Shown here in pieces: positions 31,787 to 42,265 of a DNA stretch of 64,000 nucleotides. Both the position numbers and the translations under genes were made by a program. Under the pieces are notes generated by a model, which made no database searches, was not told the origin of the DNA, and was given only the letters and a program-made list of their open reading frames with translations. Positions within the stretch are counted from its first letter, which is position 1. Every line of letters begins with the position of its first letter. Source of the DNA: Fragilariopsis cylindrus CCMP1102 (Eukaryota; Bacillariophyta; Bacillariophyceae; Bacillariales; Bacillariaceae); assembly GCA_900095095.1 (NCBI GenBank), contig FMBT01000294.1:620001-684000 (forward strand), read 5' to 3'.

Positions 31787-32353
31787 GCTTTTTGGTGCCT
31801 TTGAAAGAATATTCTTCCCTTTTAGGGTGGCTGCTAGCGACCCAAAATGATTATTAAAACCGTTGGTTTATAGACTTAAGTTAATTTTATGGAATAGTTG
31901 ATTAATGTTTGGATATATAGTTGCACTTTTCATGCAGTAGTGGGTCCTACTTTTTTACAGAGATGTCATTTGACTTCGTGATAGCAGATAGTCAAACAGA
32001 AAAATCTAATCATTCGATTTTGCAATAACGACTAGCGAAGTTCTTGTAAATGTGCTAAAAGACATTTAAATGTTGTATCGTGCTTGATGCAAATATAGCC
32101 TAATAGCCAGGAATACATGTAGACGAGGACCATAAATTGATCATTGTTCTTTCTAATATCTTTAATCGTAAGGAATAATATATAAATCGCTCCTCTAGAT
32201 CAAATTGTGCCGCGAATTACGTATACTTTTATTATTCCAACCGACTGTCATATTTTTGCTGGTATCAATTATCTTTTTTTGTTATTGTTTTAGCGTTATT
32301 GAATACTATCAGAGAAAATAATATTGTTTATCAGTACTCTTTCAGTCAATCAA
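31787..32353. other. AT-rich spacer
   Basis: Begins with the displaced end of the GST-like gene (to 31804). The rest shows nothing recognised. Confidence 0.45.
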
Positions 32354-33121
32354 TTAAAACATCTCGACATAGAGCTCCGCTAGAGCTGTATAGCCAATAC
32401 GTCCAAGACATAGTATAAATAAAGTTGCAATTAACGTCACAACGACAAACGGAATAGGGGGTACGTAACCTTTTATAATACCACGAAGGATACAACCAAC
32501 CGGAATAGCAATTGCCCACCCTTTAGTTGCTTGAAGTCCAGCAGATTGAATGTCTTTTGTTGCTTCAGGTCTATAACATCCAACCAATGGAGAGATAATA
32601 AACCATGATAATAAAAATGGTAAGGCTGTAATAAATACGGCAAGCATATCTAAAGATCCACCATCAGCAGAATGTGAAGCTTTCCCAGTAGCGGTGAAAA
32701 GAAATAGCGATACTGCATCTATCAATGACAAAACAGGCCGATCCAACGGAGAAGAAGGTACACCATCTTCGTTCGATAACCAGTTATTATTAGTAGTAGT
32801 CGTCGTTGTTGTAGAATCGTCGTCATCCGAGGACCCCATCATACAAACAACCGATTTCGATTTCTGCTTTTGATGAAGATTCGTATTTGTAGTAGGATAT
32901 TTTTCAGTCCATGTGGGGACAGCAGCGAAAGAGGATTCGAAGGCTATATTTCTTATACTTTTTGGCACTATTTTCTGGTCATCTTTCGTCCCCACTCGAT
33001 GGTGGTGTAATTGAACGAAAGCATCTGCACCTAAAATGAAAAAGAAGATCGTGGTGCTGCAGGCGGCATAAAAAAGGACCAAAGACAATCGATTACTTCG
33101 ACAGCAGATAGAATATCTCAT
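32354..33121 (-). CDS. plastid-targeted DUF3054 membrane protein
   Basis: Single-exon protein of 255 residues. It opens with a signal peptide (LVLFYAACSTTIFFFILG) ending in ADAF-VQ, a textbook diatom plastid import site. A Thr- and Asp-rich linker follows. Residues 128-250 form four hydrophobic segments with VLSLIDAVSLFLFTATGKAS, LPFLLSWFIISPLVG and GWAIAIPVGCILRGIIKGY. This order matches DUF3054 (PF11255), a small membrane family found in cyanobacteria, actinobacteria and plastids; its function is not known. The gene is flanked on both sides by LINE-like copies that point outwards. Confidence 0.8.
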   Translation of the reverse strand: MRYSICCRSNRLSLVLFYAACSTTIFFFILGADAFVQLHHHRVGTKDDQKIVPKSIRNIAFESSFAAVPTWTEKYPTTNTNLHQKQKSKSVVCMMGSSDDDDSTTTTTTTNNNWLSNEDGVPSSPLDRPVLSLIDAVSLFLFTATGKASHSADGGSLDMLAVFITALPFLLSWFIISPLVGCYRPEATKDIQSAGLQATKGWAIAIPVGCILRGIIKGYVPPIPFVVVTLIATLFILCLGRIGYTALAELYVEMF

Positions 33122-33426
33122 ATTGTAAGTCTTTCTTCGTTCTTCTACTAGCTAGCTTAGGGCAAGGCAGGGCGAAGTTGATCTATCTGCTGATCCGCTG
33201 TCTGCTTTATGTATGTGTTACTTTTCGTCGGATTGATTGATTCTTCCCAGAAAATGATTCTCGCGCGTACTTCCTGCGTGCGAGAGCTGCGATTAGCTGG
33301 AAATATGTAAAAAGACAATTTTTTGTACTTACATCATTACACTCTCGTCAGATTTGACTTACGTTCTATGGAAAGACTCGGCTGAAATTGCCTTACTACT
33401 GGAGGTAGATACTTTCCCACAATCAA
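33122..33426. promoter_or_regulatory. upstream region of the DUF3054 gene
   Basis: About 300 bases between the DUF3054 start and the second LINE-like copy. The palindromic CGCGCGTACTTCCTGCGTGCG lies near 33262. Nothing more was recognised. Confidence 0.35.
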
Positions 33427-33690
33427 ATACCAGTAATAAAGAAGATCAAACATACAGCCAATCACTTGATAACAAAAATGTACAATAAGATGGGAAAGAA
33501 GCGATCAACCAGCAGAGAACAAACAGTAACGGAAGTGGAAACGCAAATGATTGATGACAGATATGGAGATGATCCTGGATAATAACTAGTAATGTAGAAT
33601 AAATTTGGCGGGTAGATCGTTGACTTTCTGTCTTTCTAAGACCTTAAGGAGCGAAGCTGCAGCTATTAAATAATAAATTATATATTACAT
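33427..33690 (+). mobile_element. second LINE-like 3' fragment, inverse orientation
   Basis: This stretch is the reverse complement, at roughly four in five bases, of 31083-31345. It keeps the coding end (stop near 33583), the shared segment GTCTTAGAAAGACAG (as its complement) and the AT-rich 3' tail. It is more truncated than the first copy. No target duplication was found around it, so it may be older. Confidence 0.65.
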
Positions 33691-34136
33691 AATACAGTAT
33701 TATACATGATATATAATTTGATATATAATATGATATGTTACATTCAATTCTTCACTTTTTTTTTTTGAATTGTGGGGTAGTAACTCTGAATGCATATTAT
33801 AACTATGGTTGTTGTAACTTCATTAGTGGTGCTAGATATGGAGAAACTATCATACCATTCAATATAAATAAATAAAATGTATGTTTTTAAACTTTTTGTT
33901 TTATTCTATTTTGTATTAATTTTTCGTGTTAGTTGGCTAGTTAGTTAGTTAGTTAGTTAGTTAGTTCGTTATCAGTTTAATTCTGGAGATGAGGTAGAGG
34001 GATGCGAGATTCGTCCATTTATTCATATCCGAATTACGATATTTTAAAGTATATTATACAACATTATATCCATTCTTGACCGTCCAATGCAGTTCCTTGG
34101 TCAGGATTGATCCGTCTATCTGATCATTGTTTTTAT
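33691..34136. other. AT-rich spacer with (TTAG)n
   Basis: Contains AT-rich palindrome-like sequence near 33700-33740 and a TTAG tract at about 33937-33966. No gene was seen. Confidence 0.5.
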
Positions 34137-34871
34137 TTATTCCAACCCAAATTGTTCCATGAGATGGCAGAGAGCGTCCTCTGGATCTACGTTCGCACCA
34201 GCAGCCGACGACGAAGCCGAAGCCGACGACGACGATCGAATGGAAGACGAATCTGTATCAGAAAAGTTATCGTTGGTAACGTATCCACATGCTAAACCAT
34301 GACGTTCGATACGAATATTCATCATCGTAGAATTGGTCGAAGTAAATGGATTATTACGGTTTGCACCACTTGATGTGGCAAGTTCCTGTTCCAATGTTGC
34401 AATTTGATCACATAACTCTGTCATAGAAACCGTCGTTCCTGTAGTAGCATCGACCACATCGTGCCGACTATGATCATGATGACATTGTTCATATCCACCT
34501 TTCTTATGACAAATCTTACAGTGTAATCCTTTGCTGGTAACCCCAACGATGACGTGAGTGCCACCGGATAGTACACCTGGTACTGCCTCAGTTTCTTGTT
34601 GCTGTTGTGTTTGCTGAGCTTCGCCACGGCTGTTACTATTTTCCTGAGGACGACAAGCAGTAGTAGTACCAGTAGCGGTGGCAGTTGCAGAAGCTAAGAG
34701 AGGAGAAGCTGTGGCAGAAGCTGTGACCGTAGCTACTGTTACACGTTGCTTCTTTGTTTTCTTTACATCATTATTATTATTGTCTTGACTAACGAATCGT
34801 TTGGTTTGACCGTGGCTGCGGTGGAATTTGGTAGCATTCGCCGTCGAATTATTGCTGCAATTAACGCACAT
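34137..34871 (-). CDS. hypothetical Cys/His protein
   Basis: Single-exon protein of 244 residues with no family I know. It starts MCVNC and has a central cluster CKICHKKGGYEQCHHDHSRH near residues 117-136 that could bind zinc. Thr-, Ala- and Gln-rich linkers surround it. TMMNIRIERHGLACGYVTN leads to a Ser/Ala tract and an acidic end (DPEDALCHLMEQFGLE), which resembles a short helical interaction motif. There is no signal or membrane segment. A nuclear or regulatory role is only a guess. Confidence 0.6.
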   Translation of the reverse strand: MCVNCSNNSTANATKFHRSHGQTKRFVSQDNNNNDVKKTKKQRVTVATVTASATASPLLASATATATGTTTACRPQENSNSRGEAQQTQQQQETEAVPGVLSGGTHVIVGVTSKGLHCKICHKKGGYEQCHHDHSRHDVVDATTGTTVSMTELCDQIATLEQELATSSGANRNNPFTSTNSTMMNIRIERHGLACGYVTNDNFSDTDSSSIRSSSSASASSSAAGANVDPEDALCHLMEQFGLE

Positions 34872-35785
34872 TCTTGAAAACTTATTTCCTGTACGTATGA
34901 TGATTAGATCAAAGAATGGTGAAGGTTATAAGTAGTATATTAGGAAGGTACTATACGCGAAGGTTAAGAGCTTGGATGTCGCTGCTGTATGTTTTGTGGG
35001 TCTGAAAGTATGCTTGTGCTGTGTAAGAGGAAAGGCAATCGAGGCGGGTGATAAAGATGACAAATATACTCCTCCCACCACTATGCATACTATTATTTAT
35101 GCATAAAATCGTGCGTGGGATTGGTAGTAGTAGGAGTACTAGTAGTGCAACGGGGCAATCGGACATTGTATCTTGACTTAGGCGTAGTAACAGAACCATA
35201 GAGACAAGGGAAAACCTTAAAAGCGGAAGGAGTTGGTTTCCGATCGCTCAACGTCTCTCGAGGGCTCGCTCTATTTTAACGTTCGGTCCACGATTTATGC
35301 TTCTCACGAAAACCTGAATTTGATATTTGATCGCATTTGTCGTCCCGTTTCATTACCTTGTCGTGTTGCTCGCCGCCTTTCCACCACGTTGTTGTCGCCG
35401 CCGGCCGTGACAATAAGCTCTCAACGCATCAAGTAGCTAGCTCCACGATAACAATTTTGAGTCAGTCAGTCATCGTGGAGGGATGGATGGATTAAGAAAA
35501 AATATGTCGACGCGACTAGACTAACTTACACGATTCATTCGATTGATTCGATTCAAACATGATCAGTATCTTGTTTCAAACGTGGCATCAAACATGATAT
35601 CACGTTTTAAATCCACGTTTGAAAAAGAGTCAGTTTTGATACTACCATACGTTCGACATTCTGTTTTTTTTTTGTAATACAACAACAACAAACGATGACG
35701 ATGAGACACTTCATCAATGGAAAGGGCCAACAACAAACTAGTGCTAGGTAGGTCGCTTGCCTATTCCAGTAATCAGTAAAGTATC
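34872..35785. promoter_or_regulatory. 914-base divergent spacer
   Basis: No convincing gene. Near 35573-35624 the words CAAACGTGG, AAACATGAT and CCACGTTTG form imperfect inverted repeats. They may be regulatory, but that is speculative. Confidence 0.35.
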
Positions 35786-37471
35786 ATGCCGAAAGTAGAA
35801 AGAGCGAAAGCGTCCAAAGAAATATCAAAGCTATTACAGAACCCAAAGAAAACAAATTGGAATGCTATCAAATCAATACTAACGAAATATTACCCTAGTA
35901 GTAGTAGTAGTATTAGTAGTAATAAAACCAAAATAACCCATCTCGACGACGGTATATTCCGTAAAGTACTCAAACGAGCGTGTCATGACCCATCTGTTGA
36001 CGAATGCGCACTGAAAATCATCCTCCGTAAGATACCGTATTTGTCTCTACCAGAACGTGTTCAGTATGCTAGCATAGCTGCGCGTTGTCGGAACATGACA
36101 GCCCTGCAAGCAATCATCCACGACAACGTATCTGTTTTGTTCCATTATTGTGATGGCAACGCGGACGACGATAGTGATGGCGACGCGGAGGATGATGGTC
36201 GTGGTGATAATGATGATAATAGTATGATGAACGGGGGAACCACTTTGTTGCACATGGTATGTGAAGACCATGGATGGAACGATGAAATTTCTTTCATCCT
36301 CAAAAAGATCCTCGAACATACCTGCCACGGAGGAGACGAAGATAGTGGCAGCAATAATGAAGTTGAGCATTACCAACATAAAGGATTGTTTCAGGAGACA
36401 ACTGATTCGGAAATACCCCTGAAGTTATCCTTGCAGGCCGGATCTGATTTAAACGAAATTATACAACATCTTAGGGAAGAATATCCATCGTATTTTGAAC
36501 GGAATCTAAATCTTCTCACGCAAATCATCGCCGAATATTGTTATGATATGACACTGTTTTGTGAGATAATATGTATGTATCCGTGTGTGCTGCTGGATAG
36601 CCTTCATCCCGATAAAGGTTCAAGTCCGTTGCATTTTGCTTGCTACTATCAGAACGAGGAGATGATCAGAGTCTTATTGGAAGAATACTACACTAGAAAT
36701 GGTACTGATTCTCTACTTCAAAAGCGTCTATTGTTATTGAATAATGAACAGATGTCGCCGCTTGGATATCTCCTTCTGAATATCGGTGAATCAGACGATG
36801 CAAATGCCTGGCGGTGTATCGATATATGCGTTCGTTTCTTTTCCGATAAGGGAGGAAATGTACGACTCTATCCTCTACATCTACTACTTTCGGACATGTG
36901 GGATCAATTCATTAAAAAGAAGACGAAGAATTGCATTCGATTATTGAAACAAATCATCGTTCGTTTGCGAATCGATTTATGTTGTGTTGATGATAACGGC
37001 CAAACGGTGCTTTCCATATTGATCGTCAAAATGTCATCCTATACTAAATGCAAGAAGACTCAAGAATTGTCAATACAAATACTTGACTACTTATTGAGCT
37101 ACGACGACGATGGAGATAGTAATAGTAATAGTAATATTGATAGTAACAGTAACGGTAATGATGTGAGTGGTAGAAGTGATTACGATTGTAGCGAGGTTAA
37201 CAATACAGCAATCGCTACTTGGACTCGACGACCTGCTGCTACACGAGAAAATTCCGGTCGTCTCCCATTGAATTTGGCTTGTGAATATTCTCTACCGTGG
37301 GCAAGAGGTTTGGGCAGTATCGTAAAGTCATACATGCCGGCCTTGGAATCGTTCGACCCTGTCACACATCTATCACCTTTTGCTCATTTTGCCGTTGGTG
37401 AGAAGAGTGACCTTAGTACTATCTATGAATTGCTCAGACATCATCCTAGTATTATAAATAGTATACTGTAG
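35786..37471 (+). CDS. ankyrin-like repeat protein
   Basis: Single-exon protein of 561 residues. Degenerate ankyrin-type units are visible: GTTLLHMVCEDHGWNDEISF near residue 151, GSSPLHFACYYQNEEMIRVL near 280, MSPLGYLLLNIGESDDANAW near 325, GQTVLSILIV near 409 and GRLPLNLACEYSLPWARG near 491. The T/S-P-L-H-x-A-C pattern is typical of large diatom ankyrin families. The N-terminal part is basic and helical (SKEISKLLQNPKKTNW). Asp- and Asn-rich inserts split the repeats. Ankyrin proteins bind other proteins; no enzyme domain is seen. The frame ends 76 bases before the next possible minus-strand gene. Confidence 0.75.
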   Translation: MPKVERAKASKEISKLLQNPKKTNWNAIKSILTKYYPSSSSSISSNKTKITHLDDGIFRKVLKRACHDPSVDECALKIILRKIPYLSLPERVQYASIAARCRNMTALQAIIHDNVSVLFHYCDGNADDDSDGDAEDDGRGDNDDNSMMNGGTTLLHMVCEDHGWNDEISFILKKILEHTCHGGDEDSGSNNEVEHYQHKGLFQETTDSEIPLKLSLQAGSDLNEIIQHLREEYPSYFERNLNLLTQIIAEYCYDMTLFCEIICMYPCVLLDSLHPDKGSSPLHFACYYQNEEMIRVLLEEYYTRNGTDSLLQKRLLLLNNEQMSPLGYLLLNIGESDDANAWRCIDICVRFFSDKGGNVRLYPLHLLLSDMWDQFIKKKTKNCIRLLKQIIVRLRIDLCCVDDNGQTVLSILIVKMSSYTKCKKTQELSIQILDYLLSYDDDGDSNSNSNIDSNSNGNDVSGRSDYDCSEVNNTAIATWTRRPAATRENSGRLPLNLACEYSLPWARGLGSIVKSYMPALESFDPVTHLSPFAHFAVGEKSDLSTIYELLRHHPSIINSIL

Positions 37472-37547
37472 TATCACCTCGAGGTTAAGTAGTAAAAACA
37501 TCTCCTATTACTATGCCTCTATTAACTTACTTCCAAAATATAATATG

Positions 37548-37796
37548 TTATGTTGAAATACAAAAGCGTATCTTGTATCTTTTTAGTGCCTGTCTGGCCT
37601 TCGTCGCGTTTCTTATTATCACCGCAAATTTTTGCGCTTTTTTTAAATTGCGTTGATGTGTTTTTTCTATCCGAGAAAACAAACAAAATAATCTCATCGG
37701 TAGTTTTGCTATTGGGAACATTGCTGTTAAAATAAACATAACGACAGCTAAATCAATGGCCAATACCAAAGTCGATCTTTCATTCTCTGGTTTCAT
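37548..37796 (-). CDS. possible small membrane protein
   Basis: An 82-residue frame from an ATG, divergent from the TrhO fusion gene by 57 bases. It has one hydrophobic segment (TLVLAIDLAVVMFILTAMF) followed by a strongly basic helix (HQRNLKKAQKFAVIIRNATK). This layout suits a small membrane protein. No homolog comes to mind and the frame could be chance. Confidence 0.25.
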   Translation of the reverse strand: MKPENERSTLVLAIDLAVVMFILTAMFPIAKLPMRLFCLFSRIEKTHQRNLKKAQKFAVIIRNATKARQALKRYKIRFCIST

Positions 37797-37853
37797 ATCT
37801 CTTTTTCTTCTCTGTGGGATCTATAGCTACTAGCCTCTACCATTAAGATCGCA

Positions 37854-40800
37854 ATGATGGAAATATCACGAAGGGCTTACAATTGTTGTATCGTTACCAT
37901 GACGATATTTATGGTCATTGGACGTGGTATCAATACATTTAATAGAGCTTTTATTCACAATAGTGGTACCGTATTGGCTTTTCATAGAGAGGTTTCCTAC
38001 GTTAGACGTCGAATTGAATTTCCCTCCAATAGCTGGTCGTTGGCGTCATTACCACCATCGTACACAGAAGAAGAAGAAAACAAGATCCTTACCAACCAAG
38101 AGTTGGTGGAACGTCGATTGGAAGTTAATCGAGGCAAACGACAAGCTCGCGAACGAAACGTCCAAGAACGGGTATCGCGACATTTAAACATCAAACGATT
38201 ATTACATTCGGAAAGCAACGATGGAAATATCACGTCATCGTCGAAATCAAGGACGACACCATTCGAGGTTCCGCCTTTGTACGCTGCCAAGGTCTTCGTC
38301 GACGAAGAATTACGTCAGGAATTAAAGCTAAGCGGCCGAGAAAAACGAGGACGTGTCTTTATTGAGGCAAATTCAGAAGGAACTAAAACTTTTCGTGGGT
38401 TGAAAGATGAGATGTTTGGATTTTTTCGAGCTCTTCGTAAGAATAGTTTTTTGTTGACAGCGAATTTACCTCAAGTAGACGAGAATGGGACCATCGTCGC
38501 CGTTGTTACTTCGACAACGACGGACGAGGATATATTCAATGATCTACACTGGAAGATCGAAAATGACGAAGACGTCGTTAAGACATTTGCTTTGGCAAAC
38601 GAATATTTTCAGAATTCTACGTCGTCAACTCTCTCTACGATGAAACGTCCTTCCGTCCAAATTAATGTAGGGAAAAATCCCAACGCTCCACTTCCCTTGC
38701 CTCCTCCCGCCTATTTGAATGGAATGCCTGATCCCGCTGAATCCGCCAGCATGACAATGCTGTCCTTCTATGCATTTCCTCCATCGACAGTATCAGACGT
38801 GGAAAAATTTGCTTTCAATTTGAGAAAGATTTGGAAACCTTTTCAGGCACTCGGAAGAGTTTACGTAGCTACTGAGGGTGTGAACGCACAAATGAGTGTC
38901 CCAACTAGCGTATTATCACATTTTATGGAATGTTGTCGGTCGGTACCAGAGCTAGGACGGTACATGGAAAATGACATCAATATCGATTCAAAGCCACTTT
39001 CCCAGGAAGAGTTTGCAGTGGCTGGGACTCCCCACAATGGTCAACCGGCTCCACCATTTCGTAATCTACATGTTCGGGTACGGAATCAAGTCGTAGCCGA
39101 CGGTCTCGGTACATCGTTGGACTGGCAATCGGCAGGATATGATATGCCACCATTGGAGTGGCACGAGCGACTAATGCAAGCTCGGGAGCAGACTCTCGAA
39201 CAGAAAGAGAAAGTGGATGGTGACAACGAGGCTATTAATATAGATGGAAAAGATTTACCTATTCTCCTTGATTGCCGTAACAACTACGAGACCGATGTTG
39301 GGATCTTTGAAGGTGCTGAGGCGTTGGGAACAGAAAGTTTTCGTGATAGCTGGGATGTTCTGAAAGAACGACTGGCGGATACACCCAAGGATTCTCCCAT
39401 AATGGCCTATTGCACGGGGGGAATTCGATGTGAGTTTATATATTATCGACATTGTGTACTTGTGCTTCATTTATTTGTCAAGATAATATTCGTGAAAGCT
39501 AATGTTTCTTAACTATGGTTTTTGATATGGGTGCTGTCTTTGTAAATCGCTACTTAATTTTTGTCACCCCAAGGCGTTAAAGTTGGTGCATATTTGACGC
39601 TAGAAATGGGCTTTACCAACGTATCTCGTCTCGCTGGTGGGATCATCGCTTACGATCGAGCTTTGACGGAAAAGAAGGAGGGAGAGGAATCCATGTTCAA
39701 GGGTACCAACTTTGTCTTTGATGGACGACTGGGTCGTCAAATTACAGAAGATGATTTAGGAAGTTGCGCAACATGTGGATCAGAAACTTCGTTGGTTACA
39801 AATTGCCGTAACCAAAGTTGTCACAAACGTATGATTCAATGCGAAACATGTCGGACTAACTACCAAGGATCATGTTCTACTGCATGCAAGAACCGAGTAT
39901 TCAACGGTGCAATGGCACCTCGGCGTCTTGATACCGAGATAATAGGGGATCAATGTGCCGAAAAACAAAAACAGCAACGACATTATGAAAATCTCGACGA
40001 TTACAGTCTAGGTCATTCTTCCCCAGTTCCATCGATATATAAGGAAATCGAACTTAATACACAGGCCTATTTGGCAAGCGGGTCTCATATGGTCTCTGGA
40101 GCTGCCCAAGGAAAATTACTAACGCAACTCGCATCGATGACACGGAACGGTCGAATTTTGGAGCTTGGAACCTTCTCAGGTTACGCCACTGCCTGTCTAT
40201 TGGAGGGAGCGAGGAATGTAGGTATAGTGTTGGGAGTTGACGACGAAAGCAAGGAAGAAACCGACGGTCCCTATGTTATGACGCTTGAGAGAGACCGTCG
40301 TGCGTTCAATTTGGCAGCTGCTCACCTTCAGATTATTGGCAAACATGGATTTGACGACGAACAAGCCATCGAGGCAGTATGCGCTGTTCGCAAAAACGAA
40401 GACCTGGAGGAAATAGAAGGCGATTTGGTTTCTATATCTGTTGATGGGATTGCTCGATGCGATATGCTAAGAGTCACAGATGCTCTAGCGACTGTAGAGG
40501 CAATGGCGACGGGTGACGATGATCATTTGACGGCGCCCTTTGATATGGTCTTTGTGGATGCTGACAAAACAAGATTGCTCGAGTACGTAGAAGCCTGTCT
40601 AAGCAGTAATCGTTTACTGAGACGTGGAGGACTTGTTGTTGTCGACAATGTTCTTTGGAAGGGTCTCGTGCTAGAAGCTAGTAGGGGAGAATTTTCCTCT
40701 GTGACTGACAGTGAAGACTCTGGTCAATCTGAGTTACGGAAAAATCGCAGGGCACGAAAGCTTGCTACTACTATGCATCGCTTCAACTCTGCTATTGCTA

Positions 40801-40868
40801 AAGATGATAGAGTGGATGTTCTAGTATTACCTATGAGAGACGGTTTGAGTGTGATACGGAAGAAATAA
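37854..40868 (+). CDS. TrhO-type tRNA U34 hydroxylase (rhodanese) fused to TrmR/COMT-type O-methyltransferase
   Basis: Two exons by eye: 37854-39429 and 39574-40868 (donor gtgagt, acceptor ccaag), giving 956 residues. The intron splits a Cys codon of the active loop. Residues 300-640 are a full TrhO/YceA (UPF0176) protein. They comprise the N-terminal half (VYVATEGVNAQMSV), the rhodanese half (LLDCRNNYETDVGIFEGA), the loop YCTGGIRC at 519-526 with Cys520 as the likely catalytic residue, then FVFDGRLG and a Cys cluster near 588-628. TrhO makes 5-hydroxyuridine at tRNA position 34 in bacteria. Residues 680-956 are a Methyltransf_3 (caffeoyl-CoA OMT-like) domain: ILELGTFSGYATACLLEGA near 717, FDMVFVDADKTRLLEYVE near 848, and GGLVVVDNVLWKGLV near 876. 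The Bacillus member TrmR methylates ho5U to mo5U. Residues 1-300 are a leader with a hydrophobic segment plus an unknown basic domain. Organelle targeting is likely but unproven. Confidence 0.9.
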
Positions 40869-41060
40869 GTCTACTTTTTTGGTCTTATTCATTTATATTT
40901 GGTTTTGCACCAAAATTAATTAATTAGAATTTATATGCATGCATTATTATGTGTGAAAGTGAAATGTTTTTTTCTTTTGAAATGTTTTGGTTGGTGGAAG
41001 TCACTGCCATTTTGTTTTGCGACACAAGACTTGATGCCAATCTTGGAATTGGTAGCTGTG

Positions 41061-41717
41061 CTAGGTTCTCTTTGATTCATTTCTCCTTTGCCTCAGTCGG
41101 CATATATCATCTTTATCTGGCAATACGTAATTAATGGATTTTGCTACAATATCTACACAATTTCGTGACAAGGTAAACGCTCTGTTTGCTATTTTGTCGA
41201 CAATACTGTATTTTTGATCTATATGTATACATTTCTGACGAGAGAAAATTGCAACATCACCAATTGCTCGAGCAACATCACCGGCAAATACACCTTCTTC
41301 TTGTTGAGAACAGAAGGCTGCACCAATACCGAATATCATTGAAAGAGATGGCCCACCTATCAGAAAACCAAGAACTGAAAAACTTGCCCAAGCACCGATC
41401 GTTCTTGATTGTTGATCTACGTCTTGTCGTTGTTGTTGCTGCTGCTGCTGCTGCTGATTATCTTGAGACCAATTCGGTTCTGCTGTTACTGGGATATCTT
41501 CTTCTACCCACAACTCTGTTGTAGTGCAGCAGAAGATAGAATTGTTTGATTCCGAAGAAAATTCGGAATCATCAAGATTATACTCATCAATTACGCCATA
41601 TTCAGTTCTGATTGCGTCCACTACATGTTCCGCATCGATTGATACCAACAAAGCTTGGACGAGTGGTACTACGTCGTCGTCGTCGTCGCTCGTCGAAGTC
41701 GTTTTACTGTCATTCAT
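41061..41717 (-). CDS. hypothetical protein with one or two membrane segments
   Basis: Single-exon protein of 218 residues. The N-terminal half is acidic with Asp and Gln runs. Residues 105-137 hold a hydrophobic, Gly-rich stretch (FSVLGFLIGGPSLSMIFGIG) that could cross the membrane. Then come AGDVARAIGDVAIFSRQKC and a basic C-terminus. Diatoms have many proteins of this shape, whose role is unknown. It converges on the TrhO fusion gene at 192 bases. Confidence 0.6.
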   Translation of the reverse strand: MNDSKTTSTSDDDDDVVPLVQALLVSIDAEHVVDAIRTEYGVIDEYNLDDSEFSSESNNSIFCCTTTELWVEEDIPVTAEPNWSQDNQQQQQQQQQRQDVDQQSRTIGAWASFSVLGFLIGGPSLSMIFGIGAAFCSQQEEGVFAGDVARAIGDVAIFSRQKCIHIDQKYSIVDKIANRAFTLSRNCVDIVAKSINYVLPDKDDICRLRQRRNESKRT

Positions 41718-42265
41718 CGTCTGATTTTTGGTGGTTATCTTCGCTTCGTATAATAATTTGTAAACTTTGGCTGTCTCTCCCTCTCTCTCTTTATCTAAAT
41801 AAAAGTTCTATTTCAAATTAATATAAAGCTAGCTAGCTAGAATTTTCGATGTCGTCATTGAAAGAATTTACATACCTTGTTGTACATCGTGTATCGAAGA
41901 CAAAGACCTCGTCAAAAATTGTCTAGTTGCATTTTCTTTTCTTTTGATTTGATGCTTGTTGGCAGAACAGAATCATCAGACCAGAAGAGACTTGAATAGA
42001 ATACAATAGAATACTTAGAATACTATAGAATACTATAGAATAGAACAGAACAGAAATTTATTGAATTTCTGCCGAATCTTCAATCTTTGACACCATCCAC
42101 GACTCGACGACAAATTACGCGCAACAGCTAAGTATATGAAGTATGGCTGCCATACACGTACAGTAATAGAAGAGCTAGTGACTTTTGACTTTTGACGATG
42201 ATTGCTTATGTGCTAACACCATATCATCATCCTCAACTTTGATCTCTTCTCCAAACAACTCAAGA
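41718..42265. promoter_or_regulatory. divergent spacer
   Basis: Holds a CT-rich run near 41773-41792, GCTAGCTAGCTAG near 41828 and AGAATA repeats near 41995-42050. It probably contains the promoters of both flanking genes. Confidence 0.4.

Noticed and set aside
33937-33966. (TTAG)n tract considered as telomere-like sequence
   Set aside because: Short, internal and of the wrong unit; it is an ordinary microsatellite.
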